From an uncultured Acetatifactor sp. (lineage in GTDB: Bacteria; Bacillota; Clostridia; Lachnospirales; Lachnospiraceae): a stretch of DNA of 13,347 nt. The stretch is taken from assembly GCA_910577185.1 (NCBI GenBank), contig CAJTLR010000087.1:1-13347 (forward strand), written 5' to 3'. The notes under the pieces are model-generated. The model was not told where the DNA came from and ran no database searches. It was given only the letters and a program-made list of their open reading frames with translations. The stretch's first letter is position 1. Every line of letters starts with the position of its first letter. Shown here one piece after another: positions 1-6,313 of the stretch. The position numbers were made by a program, and so were the translations under genes.

Positions 1-24
1 CTTCCCTTGAGGGTTTGTGTGCAT
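1..24 (-). CDS. possible 5' end of a gene running off the left edge
   Basis: On the minus strand an ATG at 24-22 is preceded by GGGGAG (plus-strand 33-38) with 8 nt spacing, a good ribosome binding site. Only eight codons (MHTNPQGK) lie inside the window, so no product can be named. It sits 32 bp downstream of the GH2-like gene and would be the third gene of the same minus-strand run. A second in-frame-independent ATG nearby (about 49-47) has no ribosome binding site. Confidence 0.4.
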
Positions 25-56
25 CTTCTAAACTCCCCACTTTCATATATGGTGGC

Positions 57-1112
57 TCAGCTTGCTGCATGGGAGTTTAAAAAAGATTTCTGGACCGACA
101 GGGACTGGCTGCACCCATCCCCCTCTGCGGTCAGCATGATGCCCGGGAACCTGGCAGGCACTTCCCGAAACCGGAATGTCCCCTCCCCGGACTGAAATCC
201 GAACAAGGAACCGTCCGAATAAAGCGCCACCCTGCTGCAGTTGCTGTAGCACAATACCTCGTAATTTCCGCTCTCCAGCCTATGGATGCTTTCCGGAATA
301 ATACGGACAAAGGGCGCTTTGCCCCATTTTGCCCTATACTGGTAAAAAAGAGCCGTGGGAAGTCCATATTCCGGAGAAAGCAGGCCCTCATCCGTCCCCC
401 GGAGTACGGGAGCCCCTTCCCAGTCCAGGTTCCACTTCCTCTCCTGGCCATATATCCGCAGCAATCCTGCTTCTGTTTTCAGAAATACCAGAATTCCCAT
501 ACGGTCACATAATTGTAAAAAGAGCCTTACCGGCCCTTCTTTTCTTTCCACAACCATACAGTTGGCCCCCAGTTCACAGAGATGCCGCAGATCCTCCAGC
601 ATCATACGCTGCCTGTTCGCCCCTGTTCCGGCAGAAGGAATCCTGTAACGCACCATCCTGGGACAAACCACCGTCCCGTTCAGCAAAAACGCGTCCTTTT
701 CCCCGGTCTTTTGAGCCTCCAGGCTGCGCAGGGGCAGCAGCGTGCTGACCCGGTCCAGACACCGTCCCCTCCCGTCCCTCAGGAACACTTCCACACGGTA
801 CAGATAAGGATCCCGGAGGCCATTCCAGAGCCTTGGCTGCAGCAGCACAGACCGCAGCGGTTCTTCCTCACACACAGGCGCCTCACATTCCAGCACAACC
901 TCTTTTCCTGCGTCCATGAGAAGCAGTCTCACGGACATGCCTTTTTCCACGGTAAAATCCTCATCCGGTTCCAGCGGTGTCCGGATTTTCCGTTCCGTTT
1001 TTTCCGAATCCCGGAAGCAGAAGTGCCATTCCAGAAAAACTTTGCCGTTTTCCAGCGTACAGACCGCCTCCACTCCGCCGCCGGGTGATTCTCTGTCAAA
1101 TACTATCCCCAT
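57..1112 (-). CDS. GH2-like protein lacking the catalytic barrel core (probable pseudoenzyme)
   Basis: 351 residues from the ATG at 1112, which has AAGGAG two bases upstream (tight spacing); a TTG nine codons earlier (1139) lacks a visible binding site. Seen: an Ig-like GH2 sandwich at about 1-145 ending in LWNGLRDPYLYRVEVFL and FLLNG; the early barrel at about 146-212 (DLRHLCELGANC, FLQLCDRMGILVF); then a jump to the post-barrel segment (SPEYGLPTALFYQYRAKW, about 246-264) and a final beta-sandwich (VLCYSNCSRVALYSDG) like that of DUF4982-type beta-galactosidases. Known family: active GH2 enzymes carry an NE acid/base and a second Glu nucleophile in barrel strands 4 and 7, plus an N-terminal jelly-roll; all are absent here, and normal lengths are 600-1000 residues. 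The frame is intact, so it is either a retained non-catalytic protein or the product of an in-frame deletion. It follows a sugar symporter; no signal peptide, so probably cytoplasmic. Confidence 0.7.
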   Translation of the reverse strand: MGIVFDRESPGGGVEAVCTLENGKVFLEWHFCFRDSEKTERKIRTPLEPDEDFTVEKGMSVRLLLMDAGKEVVLECEAPVCEEEPLRSVLLQPRLWNGLRDPYLYRVEVFLRDGRGRCLDRVSTLLPLRSLEAQKTGEKDAFLLNGTVVCPRMVRYRIPSAGTGANRQRMMLEDLRHLCELGANCMVVERKEGPVRLFLQLCDRMGILVFLKTEAGLLRIYGQERKWNLDWEGAPVLRGTDEGLLSPEYGLPTALFYQYRAKWGKAPFVRIIPESIHRLESGNYEVLCYSNCSRVALYSDGSLFGFQSGEGTFRFREVPARFPGIMLTAEGDGCSQSLSVQKSFLNSHAAS

Positions 1113-1236
1113 ATCTCCTTTTGTCCCAGCCCTTTCCAAATTTTTCCGGACAAGCCTGCCGTTTCGCTGCCTCTTTGCTTTCCTGTTTTTCCGGACAAGT
1201 CTGCCGTTTTGCTGCCTCTTCGCTCCCCTTCCCCAT
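1096..1236 (-). CDS. possible 46-residue ORF between symporter and GH2-like gene
   Basis: An ATG at 1236-1234 lies 8 nt after the symporter stop and opens a 46-codon frame ending at TGA 1098-1096, overlapping the GH2-like start by 17 nt. This layout would suit translational coupling. The peptide consists largely of a duplicated 15-residue unit (EEAAKRQTCPEKQES then KEAAKRQACPEKFGK), charged and with a Cys-Pro in each copy. Upstream there is only a weak AGG, so initiation would depend on ribosomes finishing the symporter. Substitutions between the repeat copies do not favour this frame (one of three is silent). The function is unknown and it may be untranslated. Confidence 0.22.
   Translation of the reverse strand: MGKGSEEAAKRQTCPEKQESKEAAKRQACPEKFGKGWDKRRYGDSI
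1141..1224. repeat. 39-bp imperfect direct repeat, 45-bp period
   Basis: Two copies at 1141-1179 and 1186-1224 differ at three positions. Each begins TTTTTCCGGACAAG on the plus strand and ends near CTGCCTCTT. The period is a multiple of three, so the repeat preserves reading frames. It fills almost the whole gap between the symporter stop and the GH2-like start. No inverted arms typical of a terminator were found. Confidence 0.85.
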
Positions 1237-1244
1237 AAGGCCTG

Positions 1245-2672
1245 TCAGGAGCCGCGCTTTTCCTGCAAAATCTTCGTGTTCTTCTCCACTTCCCTCCGTG
1301 TCAGGGGATATGCAAACTGTATCACCAGAAACACCACAAGATAGCAGATTCCCGGAATCAGGGTCGCCGTGGTATAGACACGCTCCGCAACCTCCCGGGT
1401 CTGGGACGGCGCCTCCGACACATAGCCTATGGCAGTCAGCACAAAACCGCCCAGACCTCCCGCCAGGGCCTGTCCAACCTTTCTGGCAAAAGAGTAAACC
1501 GCGTACACGGTTCCGTCCTCCCTTCTGCCGGTGGTTATCTCCTGATAGTCAATGATATCCGTGATAAATGCCCATATAATCATGTTAAACAGCCCCGTCC
1601 CCAGGGTTCCCAGAAAGAACAGGGCCATAAACAGCGGAATACTTTTTACACGCAGAAAAAACAAAACCAGATAGACGATCCCCGCCCCCAGCATTCCCAC
1701 TGCCCCTGCCTCTTTCTTGCCAAAGCGGGCGGCAATTCCGGAGATAAAAGGGGCCAGCAGAAGCGTCCCGCCGATGCCCACTACATTTACCACGGACAAT
1801 GCCCTGGCATTCTTAAAGTAATCCAGAAACAGGTAATTGTTCATGGCCTGTCCCATAAGCGTGGCAAGAAGCAGCACCAGGGCCGCGCAGACCAGCGCCA
1901 GCAGCGGCCGGTTTTTTCCCAGGCCCTTCAGCATCTCCCGGATACTTTCCTTTTTGGCGTTTTTCTTGTGGAAAACCACCCTTTCCTGACAGAACATATA
2001 GCAGAGAACATAACAGCCAACCGCCAGGATGCCGAACACCACTGCCGTCAGCGTAAACTGTACCGGCTTTACCACCTGATTCCCGGCGGCGTCCGTCTCA
2101 TACACAATCAGCGGCACCAGAACGCCGATCACAAGCCCCGCCAGACTGGCGCCGATGCTTCTGAAGGTGGACAGGGATGCCCGGTCTTTCAGATCGGAGC
2201 TGATCACGGAGGCCATGGAGCCATATGGTATGTTGATGGCCGTATAACAAAAGCTGCTCCACAGCAGATAGGTGATGATCACATACACCAGCTTTGCCCA
2301 GTAAACCCAGTCCTGCACAAAATAAAGGTACATTATCGTGCTGGAAACCGCCACCGGTATACACATTCTCCGTATCCAGGCCCGGAATCTTCCGTCCCGG
2401 GCCGGCTGCATGTGGTCCACGATCCGCCCCATGGTAACATCCGTAAAAGCGTCCACAAACCGGGCCCCCAGAAAGAGAAGCCCCACCACAAAGCCGCTCA
2501 GTCCCAGCACCTTGGTGTAAAACACCATCAGATAATTGCTGGCAAAAATAAAGCTGAAGTCATTTCCGAAATCCCCGAACATATATCCGATTTTATCGCG
2601 TATTCCAAAAGGCCTCACCTCATTGCCGCAATCTGTTTTCCGGTTCTTTTTATCGTCAGTCATTTCAGACAT
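1245..2672 (-). CDS. GPH-family sugar:cation symporter (MFS_2)
   Basis: 475 residues. The start is the ATG at 2672, preceded by GGGGAGG (2678-2684) at 5 nt; an in-frame codon 19 residues earlier has no such site. It is a polytopic inner-membrane protein with about 12 hydrophobic segments and family hallmarks: GYMFGDFGNDFSF (about 29-41), the first-loop signature DAFTDVTMGRIVD (about 74-86), a conserved RFRAWI after it, and the second-half motif EDGTVYAVYSFARKVGQA. Members of the glycoside-pentoside-hexuronide family bring glycosides or uronides into the cell with Na+ or H+. The substrate cannot be read from sequence. It is followed on the same strand by a GH2-like gene, a usual partner, although here that partner lacks its catalytic core. 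There is no C-terminal IIA-type regulatory domain. Confidence 0.93.
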   Translation of the reverse strand: MSEMTDDKKNRKTDCGNEVRPFGIRDKIGYMFGDFGNDFSFIFASNYLMVFYTKVLGLSGFVVGLLFLGARFVDAFTDVTMGRIVDHMQPARDGRFRAWIRRMCIPVAVSSTIMYLYFVQDWVYWAKLVYVIITYLLWSSFCYTAINIPYGSMASVISSDLKDRASLSTFRSIGASLAGLVIGVLVPLIVYETDAAGNQVVKPVQFTLTAVVFGILAVGCYVLCYMFCQERVVFHKKNAKKESIREMLKGLGKNRPLLALVCAALVLLLATLMGQAMNNYLFLDYFKNARALSVVNVVGIGGTLLLAPFISGIAARFGKKEAGAVGMLGAGIVYLVLFFLRVKSIPLFMALFFLGTLGTGLFNMIIWAFITDIIDYQEITTGRREDGTVYAVYSFARKVGQALAGGLGGFVLTAIGYVSEAPSQTREVAERVYTTATLIPGICYLVVFLVIQFAYPLTRREVEKNTKILQEKRGS

Positions 2673-2730
2673 AAATACCTCCCCAGTATAATTACAAATC
2701 TGCCAAATCCGCATAGTCATGTTTATCATT

Positions 2731-2777
2731 TCACACTGCCCGAAAAAATATTCAAAAAAGACGCAGTATCACACTGC
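2731..2777. promoter_or_regulatory. repeated TCACACTGC boxes in the symporter/AEC divergent gap
   Basis: TCACACTGC occurs at 2731-2739 and 2769-2777, 38 bp apart. The second copy is part of an inverted repeat GCAGT-ATCAC-ACTGC (2763-2777). The boxes lie 59-105 bp upstream of the symporter start and just upstream of the AEC -35 box, where an operator for either gene could sit. No convincing promoter for the symporter was found. The operator role is inference from position and symmetry. Confidence 0.35.
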
Positions 2778-2800
2778 TCCCTGAATAAATTGCTTTTCTA

Positions 2801-2829
2801 TTGAAAGTATTGGAAAAATTGGCTACAAT
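2801..2829 (+). promoter_or_regulatory. sigma-A-type promoter of the AEC carrier gene
   Basis: TTGAAA (2801-2806) and TACAAT (2824-2829) are separated by exactly 17 bp, placing the transcription start near 2836 and leaving a leader of about 30 nt that contains the ribosome binding site AAGGGAGA (2853-2860). Confidence 0.8.
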
Positions 2830-2866
2830 AGTAAGGTATCGCAAATACAAATAAGGGAGAAAACCC

Positions 2867-3784
2867 ATGACTATTTTTACCGTATTTTTTCAAATGCTGG
2901 CACTGCTGATCATGATCGGCGCAGGATTCTTTGTGGCAAAAAAGGGAATGATGGACGCCCATACCAACAGCCAGGTCTCTGCCATGATCGTCAATGTATT
3001 CAATCCCATGCTGATTATCTCCAGCGCCGCCTCATCCGTGGGACAGGTTTCCCTCGGCATTATGGGCCGGGTGGGGCTCATCGCGCTGGCCATGTTCGCA
3101 TTCTTTATAGCGGCGGGAATGCTTCTCTCCCCGTTTTTTGACAAAACCCCGCAGCAGCGGAAAATTTTCCAGATGATGTTTGTGTTTTCCAATCTGGGTT
3201 TTATCGGCATCCCGGTAGTCTCCAGCATTCTGGGCGCCCGGTATGTGGTCTATGTGACAGAATTTCTGCTGATTTACACCATTGTATTTTATACCTACGG
3301 AATTGCGTTAATGGATGGAAAATTTTCTGTCTCTTCCCTGAAATCCATGGTCAATCCGGGCACCCTTTCCGGGGTAGCCGCCCTGCTGATTATCATTCTG
3401 GAACTGCAGCTCCCGGATTTCGTGAAAACGGCCATCACCTATCTGGGAAATGTAACCTCCCCCATGGCCCTGGTGGCGGTAGGCTTCACCCTGGCCCACT
3501 CCGACCTGAAAAAGATATTCTGTCAGCCAAAGCTGTATGTTTTTTCGTTCATCAAGCTTCTGGCGCTTCCGCTGCTCATGCTGCCCCTATTGAAGCTGGC
3601 CACAGACGATCCTGCCCTGGTCTCCGTATCCATGGTGATGTTTGGCATGCCCATCGGCAATATGCCGCTGATCCTGGGAAACCAGCGGGGGATTGACGGC
3701 ACTACCTGCAGCGCCGCCATTATTCTCACAACCATCCTCTGTGTATTCACCATTCCCATACTGCTCACAGTGGCCGGAATGTAA
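2867..3784 (+). CDS. AEC-family transporter (auxin efflux carrier/malate permease type)
   Basis: 305 residues, the usual length for the family, in roughly ten hydrophobic segments with no soluble domain. The ATG at 2867 follows AAGGGAGA by 6 nt. Seen: an N-terminal segment FFQMLALLIMIGAGFFVAKK, the conserved turn VNVFNPMLIISSAAS, FVFSNLGFIGIPVVSSILG (about 104-122), and a C-terminal GMPIGNMPLILGNQ. Known family: these plasma-membrane carriers export or import organic anions such as malate, or amino-acid derivatives in some members; the substrate here cannot be told. It is transcribed from its own promoter, divergent from the symporter. No terminator is visible before the next gene, so some readthrough into the HIT gene is likely. 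Confidence 0.92.
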   Translation: MTIFTVFFQMLALLIMIGAGFFVAKKGMMDAHTNSQVSAMIVNVFNPMLIISSAASSVGQVSLGIMGRVGLIALAMFAFFIAAGMLLSPFFDKTPQQRKIFQMMFVFSNLGFIGIPVVSSILGARYVVYVTEFLLIYTIVFYTYGIALMDGKFSVSSLKSMVNPGTLSGVAALLIIILELQLPDFVKTAITYLGNVTSPMALVAVGFTLAHSDLKKIFCQPKLYVFSFIKLLALPLLMLPLLKLATDDPALVSVSMVMFGMPIGNMPLILGNQRGIDGTTCSAAIILTTILCVFTIPILLTVAGM

Positions 3785-3803
3785 GCGAAACACAGTATTA
3801 TTC

Positions 3804-3832
3804 TTGCAAAAATCTGAAAATAAGTTTACAAT
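3804..3832 (+). promoter_or_regulatory. sigma-A-type promoter of the HIT gene
   Basis: TTGCAA (3804-3809) and TACAAT (3827-3832) have a 17-bp, A/T-rich spacer. Transcription would start near 3839, giving a leader of about 45 nt that contains the palindrome at 3856-3871. Confidence 0.78.
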
Positions 3833-3855
3833 AAATGTGAAAATAAGAGAAAAAA

Positions 3856-3871
3856 GACGTGATTTCACGTC
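3856..3871 (+). promoter_or_regulatory. perfect palindrome in the HIT leader
   Basis: GACGTGATTTCACGTC has two 7-base arms around TT. It lies about 17 nt after the predicted transcription start and ends two bases before the AAGGAGG ribosome binding site. It could be a repressor operator or an mRNA hairpin affecting ribosome loading. It is not a terminator, since no T-run follows. Confidence 0.5.
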
Positions 3872-3884
3872 AGAAGGAGGATAT

Positions 3885-4304
3885 ATGAAAGATTCCGGCT
3901 GCGGTTATTGTATGAGAGGGGAATTACTTGACAAATTTGGTATTTATATCTGCGACCTGACAGTAAGCAGTCTGATTTTGTTCCGGGAACAGAGCAAACC
4001 CGGACGCTGTATTGTGGCATACAGGGATCATGTCAGCGAGCTGGTGGACATCAGTGATGAGGAACGAAATGCTTTTATGGCTGATGTGGCCCGGGCGGCC
4101 AGGGCCCTGCATGCGGCTTTCCATCCGGACAAAGTAAATTATGGGGCATATGGAGATACCGGCTGCCATCTGCACATGCACCTGGTCCCGAAATACAATG
4201 GCGGTGACGAATGGGGCGGTACATTCCAGATGAACCCGGACAAGGTTTACCTCACGGATGCGGAATATGAGGAGATGATAGGAAAAATCCGGGCAAATCT
4301 ATAG
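3885..4304 (+). CDS. HIT-family nucleotide-binding protein
   Basis: 139 residues from the ATG at 3885, which follows AAGGAGG by 4 nt; the frame is open further upstream but no start there has a binding site. The histidine triad is GCHLHMHLVP (H95, H97, H99). An N-terminal CGYC (Cys6, Cys9) resembles the CxxC pair found in many bacterial HIT proteins and may bind zinc. NYGAYGDTG precedes the triad as in the family. HIT enzymes hydrolyse or transfer nucleotides from substrates such as aminoacyl- or dinucleoside polyphosphates; the middle histidine is the nucleophile. The protein is small, soluble and cytoplasmic. It has its own promoter and is convergent with the next gene, so its neighbours say little about the substrate. 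Confidence 0.9.
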   Translation: MKDSGCGYCMRGELLDKFGIYICDLTVSSLILFREQSKPGRCIVAYRDHVSELVDISDEERNAFMADVARAARALHAAFHPDKVNYGAYGDTGCHLHMHLVPKYNGGDEWGGTFQMNPDKVYLTDAEYEEMIGKIRANL

Positions 4305-4400
4305 TTTCCACATAATCGAGCAGGGGAACGCTCTTCTCCACCACTCGCCGCGCGGCGCATGTTACGTCAGCAACAATTTTCATTGCGCCCCTGCGCATAA

Positions 4401-4432
4401 AAAGGCTGTGATTCCCAGGTTTCACAGCCTTT
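4401..4432. terminator. hairpin terminator between convergent genes
   Basis: AAAGGCTGTGA (4401-4411) pairs perfectly with TCACAGCCTTT (4422-4432) around a 10-nt loop. Read on the minus strand the stem is followed by TTTTT, a better tract than TTTCC on the plus strand. It therefore fits best as the terminator of the minus-strand gene ending at 4481 and probably also stops HIT transcripts. Confidence 0.75.
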
Positions 4433-4480
4433 CCTACTATAAATGCCCTTCCCATACACATCTCCCATTTTCCCGGCTGT

Positions 4481-5299
4481 TTACAGGCTCACATCCACGG
4501 CGCCTGCCGCCGCGTCCGCTGCCCCGGTACCCATATCTGCCACAGCCATGTCCATCACCACGCCGGACTCTATGGCGGGTGCTGCCGTTCCCGTACTTCC
4601 GTAAGCCGACGCTGTGGGGCTGGAATACGGATTCCCCTCAGGACCTCCATAATTGGCGCCCAGACCCATTTTGCTCTCCTCTATGTCGCCGCGCTCCTTC
4701 ACTTTGCGGATTTTCTTCCGCAGCTCCAGCTCCCTGCGGATGGCTTCTTCCCTGGCCTTCCTTTTATTTTCTTCGGCTTTTTTGCGCTTCTTCTCCAGCT
4801 GTTCTTCCTTTTGCAGATTCTTAACCTTGGCCTTCGCCTTGCCGATGACCTTTTTCAGCTTACTGACCGCAGCCCGGATTTCCGCGTCTTCGGCACCGCT
4901 GGCCCTGACAGAACGGATTTTAAACAGAAGCCTTGTCTGTATGGCCTTTAACGCCGCCGGCTTTTCTGCCTGCGCCACCAGCATCAGGTCCATTGTGGCA
5001 TCATAAAGATTTTTCTTCTTTTTCGGGTCAAACGCATCCTTGACAGACTGCGCCTGTGCCCTGAGCTGGTCTATAATGCTGTTGCCGCTCTCCTGATAAT
5101 CCTTCTTCCGGGCATCATCCTGCCGCTGTCCGTATTGTCCTGCCCTCTGTCCATCAGAATACTGTCCGGCAGTCTCCCGCGGCGGGGCCGCCCCTTCTGC
5201 CCTGATCCATTTTTCCTTTTTCTCCTGCCCGCGGGCCGGCTGACCCGCAGAACCGCTCCCATTCCCATAAGAATTCTGCACATGACTGACTCTATCCAT
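4481..5299 (-). CDS. unrecognised charged helical protein
   Basis: 272 residues from the ATG at 5299, which follows GGGAGGG by about 8 nt; longer versions to 5395 lack a binding site and read as junk composition. I do not recognise a family. Seen: residues 1-75 are polar, Gly/Gln/Ser-rich and probably disordered; 75-130 form a helical segment (NSIIDQLRAQAQSVKDAFDP, NLYDATMDLMLVAQAEKPAA); 140-205 are extremely Lys/Glu/Arg-rich and probably coiled coil; 215-272 are a Gly/Ala/Ser-rich tail. There is no signal peptide or membrane segment, so it is likely cytoplasmic. The modular layout (disordered head, helical middle, low-complexity tail) suggests a structural or scaffold role, but this is a guess. 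It is a single gene between two terminators with a possible promoter at 5405. Confidence 0.75.
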   Translation of the reverse strand: MDRVSHVQNSYGNGSGSAGQPARGQEKKEKWIRAEGAAPPRETAGQYSDGQRAGQYGQRQDDARKKDYQESGNSIIDQLRAQAQSVKDAFDPKKKKNLYDATMDLMLVAQAEKPAALKAIQTRLLFKIRSVRASGAEDAEIRAAVSKLKKVIGKAKAKVKNLQKEEQLEKKRKKAEENKRKAREEAIRRELELRKKIRKVKERGDIEESKMGLGANYGGPEGNPYSSPTASAYGSTGTAAPAIESGVVMDMAVADMGTGAADAAAGAVDVSL

Positions 5300-5404
5300 A
5301 GAAATTCCCTCCCACATCCTTGTGGTACCCTCTCCCGCTCCGGCCCTGTCTGCCCCTGCGGAACCTGCCCGGCAGACGCGCCGGCCAAAAAACATCAGTT
5401 ATTG

Positions 5405-5447
5405 ATTATATCGGATAAAATTTCCAAAAAAGAACCTTTCCGAAAGG
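5405..5447 (-). promoter_or_regulatory. possible promoter with adjacent palindrome for the unknown gene
   Basis: Minus-strand TATAAT (plus 5405-5410) is a perfect -10 box, but the sequence 17-18 bp upstream is only a T-rich run, a poor -35. Beside it, CCTTTCCGAAAGG (5435-5447) is a palindrome with 6-base arms placed where an activator or repressor could act. The leader to the ATG at 5299 would be about 100 nt. Confidence 0.45.
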
Positions 5448-5503
5448 CACTTTCCACAAAGGAAACATCCCTCCGGGCCGCTCGGATTTCTCCTTTTAGG
5501 CGC

Positions 5504-5544
5504 AAAAAAGACGCATGGTTTACAATTTACTGTTCCATGCGCCT
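5504..5544 (-). terminator. rho-independent terminator of the acetyltransferase gene
   Basis: On the minus strand AGGCGCATGG (plus 5535-5544) pairs with CCATGCGTCT (plus 5509-5518), ten pairs with one G-T, then runs into TTTTTT (plus 5504-5509). It lies 78 bp beyond the acetyltransferase stop. Confidence 0.82.
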
Positions 5545-5621
5545 TTACCAATGCATCCCGCGGACACTCCCAACCTATGTCGACACCCATAAGCGGTAAG
5601 TATGTTTCCCTCCTTGTCCTC

Positions 5622-6176
5622 TTATATCTCTCGCAAATACTTCTGCATATAGAACTCACTCCGATAAGTGCCGTCCTTGAGCTTAAACATATTCGGCTTT
5701 TCAGAAACGACACGGAAGCCGAATTTCTCGTACAAATGCCTTGCGCGGTCATTACCCTCTATGAAGTCCAGCTCCATAATCTCTGTTCCCCGATTTTCTG
5801 CTGCCGCAACAAGCTCCTCAAACATTGCAGAACCGATCCCAAGATTCCAGTAATCTTTGAGAATCGCGACAGCAATGGTTGCACGATGAGAGGCTTTTAT
5901 GCCGCCCCGAAAGCTGATCTCACAGTTGCCTGCAACATCACCATCAACATAACAAGTGATTCCCAGAGTGTCGGGCGCGGAACGCACGCGGTTTACCCAC
6001 CCTTCCTCCTGTTCCACTGTAATTGTCCATTCCTCGGGGTAACGTATGAGAAAATCCGTTTCACCACAAGATTTCTTTATGAAGTTCAGCAGCTTTTCCG
6101 CATCCTCAACGCACGGACTTTTCAAGCTGGCTGTCCTGCCATCTTTTAAGGTGATTGTTTTTTCTTCAAATATCAT
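5622..6176 (-). CDS. GNAT-family N-acetyltransferase
   Basis: 184 residues. The ATG at 6176 follows AAAGGA by about 8 nt; the open frame extends 50 codons further but that part has no binding site. Seen: an N-terminal ITLKDGRTASLKSP strand as in RimI/RimL/SpeG-like proteins; the acetyl-CoA pyrophosphate loop YWNLGIGSAMFEEL (109-122); then MELDFIEGNDRARHLYEKFGF (134-154), with the GNxRAxxLYEKxGF signature. The reaction is acetyl transfer from acetyl-CoA to an amine; the acceptor (N-terminus, polyamine or drug) cannot be deduced. Soluble and cytoplasmic. The gene is visibly more A/T-rich than its neighbours and ends in its own terminator, which hints at later acquisition. A 137-bp gap separates it from trmL, so co-transcription is uncertain. 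Confidence 0.88.
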   Translation of the reverse strand: MIFEEKTITLKDGRTASLKSPCVEDAEKLLNFIKKSCGETDFLIRYPEEWTITVEQEEGWVNRVRSAPDTLGITCYVDGDVAGNCEISFRGGIKASHRATIAVAILKDYWNLGIGSAMFEELVAAAENRGTEIMELDFIEGNDRARHLYEKFGFRVVSEKPNMFKLKDGTYRSEFYMQKYLREI

Positions 6177-6313
6177 TTTGATGTTCCTTTCATTCTTTTC
6201 GTCCTTCGATTGCAAAGATTTTTTTATTCTCCTTTCAGCCCGGCAACAAAAATTTCTTTTACCGGGAATGAAATTTAGATCCTGATGCCCGGACCGAACC
6301 AGGAAAGGTTCCG
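6177..6313 (-). other. trmL-acetyltransferase intergenic region
   Basis: The minus strand here holds two weak inverted repeats: GAACC/GGTTC (6296-6311) and CCCGG/CCGGG (6239-6266, with an 18-nt A/T-rich loop). Neither is followed by a T-run, so no terminator is called. A possible weak promoter (TTGTTG, 17 bp, TAAAAA) overlaps the second repeat. The region is A/T-rich compared with trmL. Confidence 0.35.

Larger units (their letters stand above)
5300..5621. other. 322-bp intergenic stretch
   Basis: Between the unknown gene start and the acetyltransferase stop I see the acetyltransferase terminator (5504-5544), a TATAAT -10 box (5405-5410) and a short palindrome (5435-5447). A minus-strand frame crossing here has no ribosome binding site and overlaps the terminator, so it is not called as a gene. 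Confidence 0.7.

Noticed and set aside
1245..1247. TGA as a selenocysteine codon joining symporter and GH2-like gene
   Set aside because: I see no SECIS-like hairpin right after the TGA; the downstream sequence is the direct repeat. Frame continuity is reported as an observation only.
1968..2804. 278-codon open frame on the plus strand
   Set aside because: Antisense to the GPH symporter, His/Pro-rich with no recognisable domain; the opposite strand has full family motifs and a ribosome binding site.
3693..3884. N-terminal extension of the HIT protein
   Set aside because: The frame is open but overlaps the AEC gene end and the HIT promoter; the ATG at 3885 has the only ribosome binding site.
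4252..4461. 69-codon minus-strand frame with a stretch (PLLDYVE) vaguely like a SelB winged-helix end
   Set aside because: It overlaps the HIT gene and the terminator hairpin, has no binding site, and the resemblance is a few residues only.
5399..5752. Cys-rich minus-strand frame (CKPC, CFLCGKC) resembling a zinc finger
   Set aside because: It overlaps the acetyltransferase end in another frame and runs through the terminator stem; no start has a ribosome binding site.
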